A DNA stretch of 64,000 nt. It comes from Albula goreensis (Eukaryota > Chordata > Actinopteri > Albuliformes > Albulidae). Within the stretch, counting starts at the first letter, position 1; each line of letters begins with the position of its first letter. The notes below the pieces were generated by a model. That model saw only the letters and a list, made by a program, of their open reading frames with translations. It was not told the DNA's origin and ran no database searches. Below are positions 22,181 to 33,129 of this stretch, in pieces. The stretch is taken from contig CM040747.1 of assembly GCA_022829145.1 (NCBI GenBank), forward strand, positions 37,650,052 to 37,714,051. Direction: 5' to 3'. The translations under genes and the position numbers were made by a program.

Positions 22181-23345
22181 TCATGGCAAAAATAAGTCCA
22201 CACTCTGTTTAGGGCTGTAAGGCTGTTTAATAATCATGCAGTATGACTGCAGTGTAGCTGGGTTTATTCTGCTGGGGGTGTGCACTGGGAGGTACAGGGC
22301 TGGAGATCTGCAGGTGGATGGGTGCTGGAGGGGCCCTGGGGGGCTGGGCAGTGCTGTGAGGCTGGTGTGGACTTTAAGGATGGTGACCTGTGGCACAGGG
22401 GGGCTGCACCCAGACTCGGGCTCGATTGATGGTGCGGGGGGGCTGAGTGGGTTACAGCCCAATGCTACGCCTTTTAGACTTTTGGCAAAGAGCTTCACAC
22501 CCTCATGGTGTAAATGCTGCCCATCGTAGAGGTGCCATGGGCTGATGGTGGGGTGGTGAGCCAGGTGCAGCACGTCCTCTGGCCATCTCCACATTGATGT
22601 CTATGATCACATGGGAGGAGACGTCGGTGCGGGGCAGCAGGGTGGAGATGATCACCCGGCTATCAGGAGACTCCTGGGAGGCTCTCTCGGCTCCCCTCCT
22701 CTCTGCACTGGCGGTGTTGTGGCGCAGGCGATGCAGGTCATTGGTCCCAGTGAGTGCTCCCCAGTGTGTCCTGTTTGAGAAGCTCCAGGGGCCGTGCTGT
22801 GTTACTGCAGCACATAGCCTTTACTTTTTGGGCTGGGAATAGCTTTTGGATTCAAAAACTTCCCATTGAGTCCATGAGAAGGACCTCTTCAGCTTCTGGT
22901 GGTGTTTGTCGTTTTCTGTTCGGGGTTGTAATGCAGAGAGGGTGTGTGTTTGGGGAAGGGTGTGAGTCTGGGAGGGAGGGGGGGTCGGCCTGTGTGCTGG
23001 GGGGGCTGTTGGACTCTGTTGATTGCGTTGTGTCCGGAGGAGTGGTTGTGTCTCTCTGGGCCAGTAGTTTGGCAGGGGGCTGTGCACAGAGTGTAATTTG
23101 TGTCATTGGAAGGTGTGTTGTTTTGAGGGGAATGGTTTGTGTGTCAGTGTGTGTGTTTCCAGTGGTACATGAAGTACATATGAGCTCCTGAAGCTGCTCT
23201 CATAGGTGCTGTATCTCCTTGATGAAAGATCTCTCCCTGTGTTGCATGTGCTCTTTTACAGCAGCCAGCTGGGCTCTCAGGGCCTGGTTGTCCTGCCTCA
23301 GAGTGGCAGCCTCCTCTCTTAGGTCAGCGATAGCTCGGCTGTTCT
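22181..23345 (-). pseudogene. ORF1-like relic: coiled coil plus SGNH esterase
   Basis: In minus-strand order: a heptad-rich coiled coil (LREEAATLRQDNQALRAQLA, about 23345-23230), a Pro/Thr-rich linker, EAEEVLLMDSMGSF (block I-like), GTNDLHRLRHNT (GxND block, about 22750), VIISTLLPR, and a final HLYDGQHLHHEGVKLFAKSL with the Asp-x-x-His type block. These are the blocks of an SGNH-hydrolase esterase fused to a coiled coil, an architecture found in ORF1 proteins of some fish non-LTR retrotransposons. Frameshifts and stops separate the pieces, so it is inactive. The element type is inferred. Confidence 0.65.
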
Positions 23346-23790
23346 CCCTGCTAACACTACTGCTTCTGTTCTACTGTTATACATGTGTTAAGGTGAAGGG
23401 CCAAATGAAAGGTGTGATTCTTTAGTTCTTTGGGTCCTGTTATTTGTACCTTATTGGGTTGCACAATTCATGTGCTACTTACAACATGTACATACAACAC
23501 AATGGGGTCATCTTGCTCTTACATCCCAAAATATTTTTTTTTCGGTAAGATAACACCATTTTTTTGAAAACTAAAACAAAAAAAAATTAAATAAAAAACA
23601 CTGTTGAAATTAAAAACTGTTCGTTTTTCAGTCAAATTCAGCCAATTTACAATGGAGAGCTAAAGCAGACATTACTGCAACCACAATATTACATGATATC
23701 ATTTAATGTCATAAAACATTTTTACATGTATCACACAGTATCACAGTATATTCCACATAGCGTGTCTCTGCAGCTGCGGGTCTCCTCTGA
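23346..23790. other. No gene seen
   Basis: AT-rich stretch. Its right end (from about 23740) matches the inverted copy at 7249-7385, into which the next MITE inserted. Confidence 0.45.
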
Positions 23791-23791
23791 T

Positions 23792-24675
23792 CAGTGACGT
23801 GCGGTGAGGTTCATAGCTGGTGAGGCACTGACGTCATCAGAATCAGATTTGCAAATAGATGCATAGATTGACAGCAGTTTACAGGTTATGTTTCACTTCT
23901 GCATCCTTTACACATACAAGCAATCCTTTCAGCTCCGGCGTTGGTCTTCCTTTAGTTATTATCTCCTGCTTCGATTGAAAGTCCACTTGAGAAAACTGTT
24001 TTAGTGTCGAAATGTAGTCATCCATGTTGAAAGTCGGGATAGGCGAGAGGAAAAAAATAATCTCTATCTCTAATAATCTATCGCTGCACTTGACTTGCTT
24101 ACCGTATCGTTTAGCCTAGCTCGCTGTCACTTACTCTGCAGTTGTGGAGTGAATGACTGGGATCTTGAGCGCCCCCTGCCATGAGGCAAGAGAACTGCCT
24201 GCCTCACCTCCAACCTGTTCTCTGCCGTTTATAATCGCTCAGCACACGAAACACGTTACACAAACACAGTTGGTGACAAAAGCACTGTACATTATATACA
24301 TAAGCTAAATTATTGAAAATCAGTTTACATATTAAATGTGTTTAAACCATTTTATTGACGCCGTACAGCAACATGCTCTCTCCGCTTAGCAGCCAGCGCA
24401 GTTAGCCAGGGTTGCGCAATCCAAGGTGAGGCTGAGCTCGCTGCTGCCTCACCGGCATCGCTTCCAAGCATTTGAATGGAAAATTAAGAAAATTCAGCGA
24501 TTTTGAAGAAAGAATAATCGAAATTGGTGAAGCTAAATGAAAAATAAATATTTTTTAGTACAAACCACCGGATGAATATAACAATTTAAATTATTTTATT
24601 ATTATATATTTTCTTTCTTTCCATGATGGCTGGTGAGGCACTGCCTCACCTGCCTCCCCTGACCGCACGTCACTG
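23792..24675. mobile_element. hAT-like MITE, 884 bp, with 8-bp target duplication
   Basis: Ends are CAGTGACGTGCGGTGAGG (left) and CAGTGACGTGCGGTCAGG (right, reverse complement). CCTCTGAT flanks both sides (23784-23791, 24676-24683), an 8-bp duplication as made by hAT transposases. The paralogous sequence at about 7320 is continuous across this site, giving an empty allele. No transposase frame. Subterminal GAGGCACTG copies in both orientations could form a hairpin. Confidence 0.8.
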
Positions 24676-25225
24676 CCTCTGATATAATGTCCGTGAATCA
24701 TGAACAACAGATGGGCTCTGTCTCCCTCCTGTGGTCAGTATATGTAATGGCAGCTTGTGTGAGGTGTGATGGGGGAGAGTGCTTTGGACTGCCCTGCCTG
24801 GTGAACACTGCAACTATGATTATGACATGTTATATACAACTGCTTAATAGTCAAAAATTTATCATAAAAATAGTTTTCATTAACTGGCACTTATTTGTAT
24901 GGGCAGTTTTGAATTTTTACAATTTTTTAACACTGCCACTTGAATTTCCCCCATCTGTCATTAATTGGCTTGGATATTCTGGCAATTGAATTCAATGTCA
25001 ATATTTGAGTGTTATTTTTGGAGTTCAGTGAACCAATGGAGTTGTGTTTAAGTTGCAGCTACAACTGTATCAGTATAAAGAGTGTGAGAGAGTTATAACT
25101 GAACCACTGAAGCTCAGTGTGCTGGAGCAGAACCCCTCAGTGTCCCGGGTCAGTGCCTCCCCCCTCAGCACCTGCAGTAGGTCCCAGCTGCAGCAGTGCA
25201 GTCTCTGTGCAGTCTGGCTGAGGGA

Positions 25226-25253
25226 GGTTTTTGTACGGCTCTCTATCACTGTG
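25226..25253 (-). other. V2 recombination signal (12-RSS)
   Basis: Heptamer CACAGTG at 25247-25253, 12-bp spacer, nonamer ACAAAAACC at 25226-25234, all as in V1. Confidence 0.95.
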
Positions 25254-25826
25254 TGAACACAGCACTACTGCTGATGGAGTGGTAACTCTGACAGTAGTAA
25301 TCTCCTGCATCTTCAGCCTGGACTCCACTGATGGTCAGAGTGAAGTCAGTCCCAGATCCACTGCCACTGAATCGATCAGGAATCCCTGAGATACGCGATG
25401 TTGCAGCATAGATCAGGAGTTTAGGAGCTTCTCCAGGTTTCTGCTGATACCAGGCTAGGAGGTGCTTACCATTATAGACATACACAGCAGGGCTGGTTCT
25501 ACAGCTCAGGGTGACAGTGTCTCCTATGAGAGCAGATTTACCAGCAGGAGTCTGAGTCACAGTCACCTGTCCTGTGCATCCTGAAGAATAAAAAAGGCAT
25601 ATTCATATGATCCATTGGTACATGAGCATGTTACACCTCTGCCCAGACAGTTATTTTATACATTTCTTTCATACAGTTAATTTAAGCCTTATACTTCCTT
25701 TAGATTAAAATCAAAGATATCAAATCTATTTGATTATTTTTCATGAATCTCACCCTGAATGGAGAAAGCGAGTGCCCAGATTAAGATGGTGATAAAAGCC
25801 ATTGTTGCTGTGGGTTCTGTTGCCAT
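25254..25826 (-). CDS. V2: light-chain V gene, kappa-type
   Basis: Leader exon 25754-25826 and V exon 25254-25580 (327 bp), intron 173 bp. The frame is open throughout, with both Cys, the CDR1-adjacent Trp ([11 protein letters not shown]) and DAGDYYC. CDR1 is longer than in V1 ([11 protein letters not shown]) and germline CDR3 reads [12 protein letters not shown]. The leader differs from V1 at MAFITILIW. Its intron is almost identical to that of V4, although the two genes sit in different flanking blocks. Predicted functional. Confidence 0.93.
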
Positions 25827-25864
25827 GAAGGACAGCTCTCAGTCATCAAGTGTTAAACTCACAG

Positions 25865-25930
25865 GACTATAAACACTCCCAGAGCACTGAAGCATGTGCT
25901 GCCAATGCAAAGTGTCTTCTCTATGCAAAT
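25865..25930 (-). promoter_or_regulatory. V2 promoter: octamer and TATA-like box
   Basis: Octamer at 25923-25930 and GTTTATAGTC at 25865-25874, same spacing as V1. Confidence 0.85.
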
Positions 25931-26039
25931 GGTCTTCCTGGGTACAGCAGGCACTTGTAGCCCAGCAGTGCTGTGGAGGCAGACTAGGGCTTCTGGGCTG
26001 TGACACAGACAGAGCAGTTTAACGTCTCCAGAGACAGAC

Positions 26040-26520
26040 CAGGGTCAAAGTCTCAGTGCCCCATCAATGGGTTAGCACAAACACATGACTAACTCTGTGC
26101 TGCCAAATGCTGCTGTTCCCATTCAAAGGGTTCCAGAAACCATCATTTTCATTAATTACAGGAGTTTTTAAAAGACATCTTTAAACCTCTTACTCAAAAC
26201 TTCCAAACTAAATAAGGTGACCACCTCTTCCCATTGAACCACCGGTGGGTCATCCAGACAGACGGTGGTTCCACATGTTCGTGTTTCCATTAAAGAGTTC
26301 CAGATTCTGTCTAACAGAGTTAAAGCTTTTAATGTCAGAGAATGAAAACTATATCTATTTGAATGAAGATGTGTGAACATATCCCTTTCATCTCTCTTAT
26401 CACTGACATATGAATTGGCAATATGACACGGTTTATAAATGAGGCCCCAGGACTTGAGCTTCTGAATGAAAGTTTTTCATATAACTACTCTTATTCATCG
26501 GCCCTCTAGTGAGAGTGCCT
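26040..26520. other. No gene seen
   Basis: Intergenic sequence between V2 and the beta block. The first part matches 41035-41135 upstream of V5. No coding evidence. Confidence 0.45.
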
Positions 26521-27022
26521 CTGCATCGTCCCTATCCGATGAGCAGCTTATTTAGCTTTGCAGAACCAGGTGTTTGGCAGCTTGATCCAAGTGATGCCTT
26601 AAATTAAGCACTGAAAAGCCCAACAATGCAGCACAGACACTGGGCATGAACTGAGCACTCAGACATAAATATTTTATCACACCTTTGATGGGTGTGAACG
26701 GGCTGAGGGATTGGCAGCGGATGGGCGTTTCTCCCCATGCTGTTTGACCCACATACCCACGCCAGCCCCAAAGCACGGCATCTGCCCATTTTCACTACTG
26801 ACTTCATCCCTTGTCCCAGACCTGAGCCTCTTTAAGAGAGTTCGGCGCTGAGACGCAAACTCCAAACGACTGTTCAGGAGCTGGAGTTGAATGGATTTGG
26901 TGAGGAAGGTCTTTTCAGCTGGTCTCTGGGGGAACGACGGTCGGTACATGATTGAGAGGTCATATGTGATGGCCAAGAGCCTCACCAAAGTTCTACAATA
27001 AGGAAGGAGAGCAAGTTCTGCC

Positions 27023-27096
27023 ATCCCTAGGTGGGCTCAAACCACCGACCTTTCAGTTAACAGCCAAATGCACAAGACCTATTGCACCACAGAGAC
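27023..27096 (-). pseudogene. tRNA-Asn pseudogene (GTT), copy 1
   Basis: Read on the minus strand, the 74-nt stretch from GTCTCTGTGGTGCAATAGG, through the anticodon loop CTGTTAA, to GGTTTGAGCCCACC follows vertebrate tRNA-Asn closely. The B-box/T-loop has GGTTTGA in place of GGTTCGA, the D-arm is degenerate (GTCTTGTGC) and acceptor pairs are weakened, so it is probably inactive. Confidence 0.7.
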
Positions 27097-27340
27097 TACG
27101 TTGCACCCCTTCTTTTGGCCTGCATTTAACAGAGTAACATATTGGGAGGGGCCTCAGCATGAAGAGGGTAAAAAGGGTTAAGTGCATGTAATATAAATGA
27201 ATTGTTTTGCTAAAGATGACCCTGTGCAAACTTATGTGTGCATCTGGTGGAAAAGTACAGGGGCAACTAGAAGAGATTGTGCAGAGAGCAAGATGTTTTG
27301 CAAAACTGTCCCACGGTTATCTTGAGGAGAAGAACAGCTG

Positions 27341-28620
27341 TTCAAAATTCAAGATTTCTTTATTGTCATTTTTCTTGCACTTACATACAATCAAGAATGA
27401 AATACCATTCCTCCAAGAGCAACAGTGTACATAAATTAAAATAGAGAATTAAAAGAGCTTTTATAAAAAGATTTGTGTAAAATATAAAAAAATACAATAA
27501 GCACAACAACATACAGCTATACACAATACACACAATACATACACACAATACAACCCAATACACATGGTGCACTGCAGAAAATAAGAAAATTAGCAGTGTA
27601 TCTGGAGGGGAATAGCAGCATATACTGTAAATTACCTTTGTCTATACAAAAGTGCATTGTGCAGTGTGGAAATTCCACTACATTGGAGAGAAGTGTCTGG
27701 TCCTATGGGGAGTAATTGTTTAGTGGTGGAGGGGGGTACAAGAATGTTTATGATCCTCACAGCCTGGCGTATGAAGCTGTTTAGAAACCTGCTGGTCCTG
27801 GTACGGATACTTCTGTACCTCTTCCCAAATGGCAGGAGGGAAAACAGGCTGTGGGAGGGGTGGTGGGGTCCTTGGTGATGCTGGAGGCTCTGTGGGTGCA
27901 GCACTGGTTGAAGATCTCCAGCAGGGAGGGGAGAGGGACACCAATGACCTTCCCAGCTGTTCTCACTATCCTGCTCAGCTGTTTCTGTTTGGAGGTTTTG
28001 CACTTTCAGAACCAGGCAGTGATACAATAGGTCAGAACACTTTAAATGGTGCCCCTGGAGAAGGTGGTGAGGGCCAGAATGGGGAGACTGGCCTGTTGGG
28101 CCTTCTTGACGATGGTCATGGTGTTGCTGGTCGAGGTCAGGTCATTCGCCATGTACACTCCCAGGAAATTGATGCTACCAACCCTCTCCACAATCGCACC
28201 ATCTACGGTCAGTAGGGGTGGTGGTCCGTGCGGGCCATCCTGAAGTCGATGACCATCTCCTTGGTTTTGTCGACATTCAGGGAGAGGTTGTGTCTGTTGC
28301 GCCACACTGTCAGCTGCTCCACCTCCATCCTGTATACTGACTCATCACCTTTGCTGATGAGACCCACAACTGTCGTGTCATCAGTGAACTTGATGATGTG
28401 GTTGTTGCTGAATCTGGCAGTACAGTCGTGGGTCAGCAGGGTGAACAGCAGGGGGCTCAGGACGCAGCTCTGGGGTGAGCCTGTGCTCACTGAGGTGGTA
28501 CCTGATGTGTGGCTGCAGACTCTTACTGTCTGCTGCCTTTGTGTCAGGAAGTCCAGGATCCAGTTACAGGTGGCAGTGTCTGCATCCAGCTTCTCCACCA
28601 GTTGCTGTGGTATGATGGTA
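27341..28620 (-). pseudogene. L2-like LINE reverse-transcriptase fragment, copy 1
   Basis: The minus strand reads [35 protein letters not shown], the catalytic-type [27 protein letters not shown], then in another frame VERVGSINFLGVYM and VKKAQQASLP, and finally [18 protein letters not shown]. This is the palm/thumb and C-terminal end of an L2-clade LINE. The 3' end carries GACAATAAAGAAATCTTGAA. It is 5'-truncated and frameshifted. Confidence 0.8.
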
Positions 28621-29270
28621 TTGATAAATACATAAATCTGTCAAAGAGCAATCTGCATGTTCATACTCCAATGCGCTGTCAGTCTCTCCCAAAATGAAGA
28701 GAGAGCCTCCATCTCTGATCAGCACTATGGGCAGTTATGTAATTCTCTGTGGGGCTGTGGGACTCAGTAAGGACTGCCTCAGATACAAAAGTGTGTTCTC
28801 CGCTCAGTTAATACAGGGTAGAGGTATTCAGATATGCAGGAGTGCTCTGTCTTCATCTAGTGGTCAGTATATGTAATGGCAGCTTGTATAATGTGTGTTG
28901 AAGGAAAGACTTCTGGACTGTCCTGGACAGAGGGTTCACTGCTACTCTTTCCACAGATATGGTATGTATAACTACAATACATTCAAAATATTAACCAATA
29001 GAATTTCAAAAGATTTCACTGATAGTAAGAGCAACTTTGAAATGTTTGCCATTTGATTTTGTTTCAACTGTCATTCCTTCTCAACGCTAGGATATAATGA
29101 CAATAAAATTCAGACTCAGTAATTTTGTGTATTAAATGTTGATTAGATGTATGAGAGTTTATTGAACTGGAGCAGAACCCCTCAGTGTTTCGGGTCAGTG
29201 CCTCCCCCCTCAGCACCTGCAGTAGGTCCCAGCTGCAGCAGTGCAGTCTCTGTGCAGTCTGACTGAGGGA

Positions 29271-29298
29271 GGTTTTTGTACGGCTCTCTATCACTGTG
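29271..29298 (-). other. V3 recombination signal (12-RSS)
   Basis: Heptamer 29292-29298, 12-bp spacer, nonamer 29271-29279, all consensus, even though the gene upstream is frame-broken. Confidence 0.95.
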
Positions 29299-29885
29299 TG
29301 ACCACAGCACCACTGCTGATCTCATGGTAACTCTGACAGTAGTAATCTCCTGCATCTTCAGCCTGGACTCCACTGATGGTCAGAGTGAAGTCAGTCCCAG
29401 ATCCACTGCCACTGAATCGATCAGGAATCCCTGAGTTACGTGATGTTGCCCTGTAGATCAGGAGTTTGGGAGCTTCTCCAGGTTTCTGCTGATACCAGGC
29501 CATATAGTGATAACCACCACTGGTGTACACAGCAGGGCTGGTTCTACAGCTCAGGGTGACAGTGTCTCCTATGAGAGCAGATTTACCAGCAGGAGTCTGA
29601 GTCACAGTCACCTGTCCTGTGCATTCTGAAGGGAAAAATAAAATACATTTTAAAAATAAAATAAATACTTATATTATCCATAGTCACATTAGAATGTCAC
29701 ATTATTGCCCAGGCAGTTACTTAGTATTTTTTAATACATTTACTTTTTATACTTCCATTCCATGAAAATTGAAGACAGTATAACAATTTGAATATGTTTT
29801 ATGAATCTTACCTGAATGCAGAAAGCGAGAGAGCCCAGATGAAGATGGTGATAAAAGTCATTGTTGCTGTGGGTTCTGTTGCCAT
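29299..29885 (-). pseudogene. V3: light-chain V gene with frameshifted leader
   Basis: The V exon 29299-29625 is open and has all framework residues (CDR1 [14 protein letters not shown]3 [12 protein letters not shown], where the usual F before the heptamer is V). The leader exon 29812-29885 is 74 bp, not 73: two bases are inserted (CTCTCTCGC for ACTCGC on the coding strand) and one G is lost at the donor, leaving CAG|GTAAG. Spliced normally, the V exon is read one base out of frame and meets TAA about 14 codons in. No alternative GT donor in the needed phase is visible. Promoter and RSS are intact, so it may still rearrange but not encode a chain. Confidence 0.85.
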
Positions 29886-29923
29886 GAAGGACAGCTCTCA
29901 GTCATCAAGTGTTAAACACACAG

Positions 29924-29989
29924 GACTATAAACACTCCCAGAGCACTGAAGCATGTGCTGCCAATGCAAAGTGTCTTCTCTATGCAAAT
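29924..29989 (-). promoter_or_regulatory. V3 promoter: octamer and TATA-like box
   Basis: Octamer at 29982-29989 and GTTTATAGTC at 29924-29933. Intact despite the broken leader. Confidence 0.85.
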
Positions 29990-31323
29990 GGTCTTCCTGG
30001 GTACAGCAGGCACTTGTAGCCCAGCAGTGCTGTGGAGGCAGACTAGGGATTATGGGCTGTGACACAGACAGAGCAGTTTAACACTGCATTTTGCCATCAT
30101 ATTCTTTTTCTCACATGTACCCCTGTTAAACAGCACATACACCCCTCCTCTGACTCATCTCTATAGATGCAGCATTGGCCTTTGAGCAGGTGAAATTGCA
30201 TGAAGAAACCTCGGGTTTTGACTAATGTTAATGCTATGGGTTAAGTTAGTTATAAGTTAGTTATCCTCTATCACTACTGCACTGACAAGTAATGCATATT
30301 GTGATTGATTCCCATTGTATCAAATTTCCAGTCAGGTCTGGCTTCTGCAGCCATTGCTGTTTCTGCACTGCAGTGAATGAGGCTTTTGCTGCTTTCCTAC
30401 ATAAACATGCTAAATTAACTGGATGTGATCTGAACATTATCCTGATTGGTAATAACTCAGTTTCATTTAAACTGGGTAATTCTGAGAGGGGAATAATCGA
30501 GCTCTGATCTGATGTGTTCCTGCTCAGGAGTGCCTCTCAGTGTAGGGTGAGAGCAGCACACAGTAATATAAAGAGTATTATAATGCATTTCCATTGCTGC
30601 AAAGTAAGTAATGCAGTCATTTATCACTTCACTTGTTAAAGCAATAATGAGTACTGTGGAATATATTGCAGTTTTTATGTGTATGTGTATTTATAAGGTT
30701 AATCGAACCATCGTAAAGACCACTGTGCTGGAATGTGCTTCAACATCATAGAGTAAATTAGACTGTTGTTGGTGCTCTTATAAAACTCTTGCTTGTTTAG
30801 CACTGTAAACTCTAACTGTTTTTATTCTTTTACATGTAGAACATAGAATTGGACAGAATTCACATCATTCTGTTTCCCAGCAACAGTAGTAAGTTCAAGT
30901 GGTTTAGAATTTTCAGTATTTCAGCCTCTATGATGTCACAATAGGAATGTTCTTAAAATACAAACAGCTATCAATAAATATGTCATTTGGACTTTTCATC
31001 GATTGCAACTATATCATACCAAAATGTACCAGTCACTTCGTATAGCAGAAGACAATATTGTGTTCCACTATTTTCTTGGAGAGTTGCATCCTTCAGACTT
31101 GTAAGTATATACCTAAAGCTTTTCTTCAAATACAGTGTCTCTTTGTCATTACTTCTAAATGAATTGACCAGTTCTGTGCCTGAATCTAACAGATAGGCTA
31201 CAGAAATTACAGGAGTTTTAATGTTTTACTTTAATATTGCTTGTTAGCAAGCTAGCTATGTGGGGTAACTCAAGTAAGGGTATCATATCGTATATGACAA
31301 TGTTGGTGCAAACTTTTTTTAAT

Positions 31324-31447
31324 TATTTGATTTTTATTTCACAATTAAACTTTTATTTCATTTCAATGTCACTTTTATCACAAGTAACTGTGATAAAAGT
31401 GACATTGAAATGAAATAAAAGTTTAATTGTGAAATAAAAATCAAATA
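31324..31447. repeat. 59-bp perfect inverted repeat (6-base loop)
   Basis: Arm 31324-31382 is exactly complementary to 31389-31447 around the loop AGTAAC. The right arm is ordinary delta sequence (also at about 49990-50050). The left arm replaces what is unique sequence in the paralog (TTGCCATAAGTTGCTAGC and on). It is therefore a local inverted duplication specific to this copy. Confidence 0.9.
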
Positions 31448-32388
31448 TTTAATTACTACATCATTATCATTTAAAAATGTAAACATGATAATGGTGTTGT
31501 GAAAATTAGTATGCTGAAATTCAAAATTTATTAACAAATTTGTCATCCATTTTATTATGTATTTCATAAAAGGTTTTGTTGAATTATTAATAAAATTCAA
31601 TTCCATAACTATGATGTCACAATGGGAAGGAAGTTCAAATGTAGAACACTGACAACTGATGCAGAACTGAACATAAAGGACAGACAGAAATTATTATGAA
31701 TGACGACTGACTTCCTAGCTGCTGGGACTGTTTTTCTTCCTTAATTTGTGAATCAACACTGAACATTCATTCAGCTTTGAGGGACTGTGGGACAGAATGT
31801 AGTGAATCATATCTTTGAGGTGACATCTCTGGCCTGTAATTCTGAAGTCAGTTAAATCAGTGCATATTAAAAGCAGATGAGTGAGATTAGGACTGTGCTC
31901 CAAACAAGAAGTGTATTCTCTACAGAGAAGTCCTCAGAGAAGGTTGGAAGTTCACAAATTAAATAATGAAATGTATTCCTTCAATATTGCTAGTTCTGCA
32001 CTATATACATTATACTAGTAACCCTGCTAAAACATTACATTATCCTGGGCATTGCTGTGACAGAGCTAAGGGGTACCTTTACATAAACTGGTACCTTTAC
32101 ACCTGTTACAGAACCCCGCCCCCTCCCTGCAGAACCCAGGAGGCAGAGTACACGGTCAAACAGGAAGAGGAGCGAAACAGGTGAGGAAATCCCTCTTAGT
32201 AGTAAAAACATGATATTCAATATCACAGAAAATGTAATATTTAACATATGGCTGAAACAGATGCAATATGGATTTATGGAATCCAGAATATGGATTTAGG
32301 CAGAACTGGGGAATTGTGGGATAGAGTGCACTGAAGCCATGCTGTACGCAAAAAACCCAAACTAACACGGATAGTGACAAAAGAGGTA

Positions 32389-33129
32389 TGTTACGAACTT
32401 GGTTGTGTGTATACTGTTTGTGCATCTTTCCTGTCTTTCTGTTTGTTTTTTCGTCTTTCACCCGCTTTTCATGTCATCCTAGGTATTCGTCTTCCGTTGG
32501 TCCACCCCTGATTACTGTGTGTCCTCATCAACCAATCCACTCTCTGTCCATTACGCTCTGTAAAAATCTGTTTATTACCCTGTTGCATGTTTGGGAAGAA
32601 GAGCAAGTAAGATATACTGTAAATAATAATCACACTTCATACAGTCTGCTTACTCCCAGGATATCGCCTGTTAGATACACTAGGTTAGGGGCGAGTGCCA
32701 CCCACTGTGTTCGGTTTGGAAAGGTCAGTCTAGTGTAGTAAGTTAGGTCTTTATTTTTTTGTGACCTATTGTTTTTGTTATTAGTTAGCTAGCTGGGTAT
32801 TCACCTTAGAATAGATAAGACAGGCAATCTGCTTATTTGTGTTTCTTTTCTTTGGCACCGCCCATAGCCCTCTTCTCCCCTTTTGTGTGTTTGATTGGTG
32901 TTTGTGCTGTTATGGATTTGTTGTAAATAATTGTACGTAGTGTTTATTGCCCCCTCTTTTGTAAATACCCCCAGCACAGTACACCTTGTAAATAAACCGC
33001 ACACCCCGTTGTTAACACTTAACTTTTTGGTTGATTGTGTGGTTTTTCTGTCCCGGCCTCCCATTACACCACCTCCTTTTATGTTGCATTCACCTTCCCT
33101 TTACCCCTAGATGCCTCGGGGACGTAACA
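32389..33129. mobile_element. Solo LTR of a second family, copy 1
   Basis: 741 bp starting TGTTACG and ending CGTAACA, with AGGTA on both sides (32384-32388, 33130-33134) as a 5-bp target duplication. It contains a plus-strand AATAAA near its 3' third. The same insertion is at 50939-51670, so it predates the block duplication. Confidence 0.75.

Larger units (their letters stand above)
26520..30060 (+). repeat. Beta block, copy 1 (carries V3)
   Basis: Matches 41150-43990 (V6) and about 53930-57490 (V7). Contains in order a conserved segment of unknown nature (26570-27000), a tRNA-Asn pseudogene, an L2 reverse-transcriptase fragment and a V gene. All three copies share this order, so the mobile elements inserted before the duplications. 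Confidence 0.8.

Noticed and set aside
26552-26807. Minus-strand frames shared by the beta blocks (also at 41175 and 54008)
   Set aside because: Starts and ends differ between copies, and the 54008 copy is frameshifted; no family recognised.
30292-30507. 71-codon frame repeated at 48905 and 62802
   Set aside because: Repeated only because the delta block is duplicated. It ends differently at 48905, and the product has no recognisable features.
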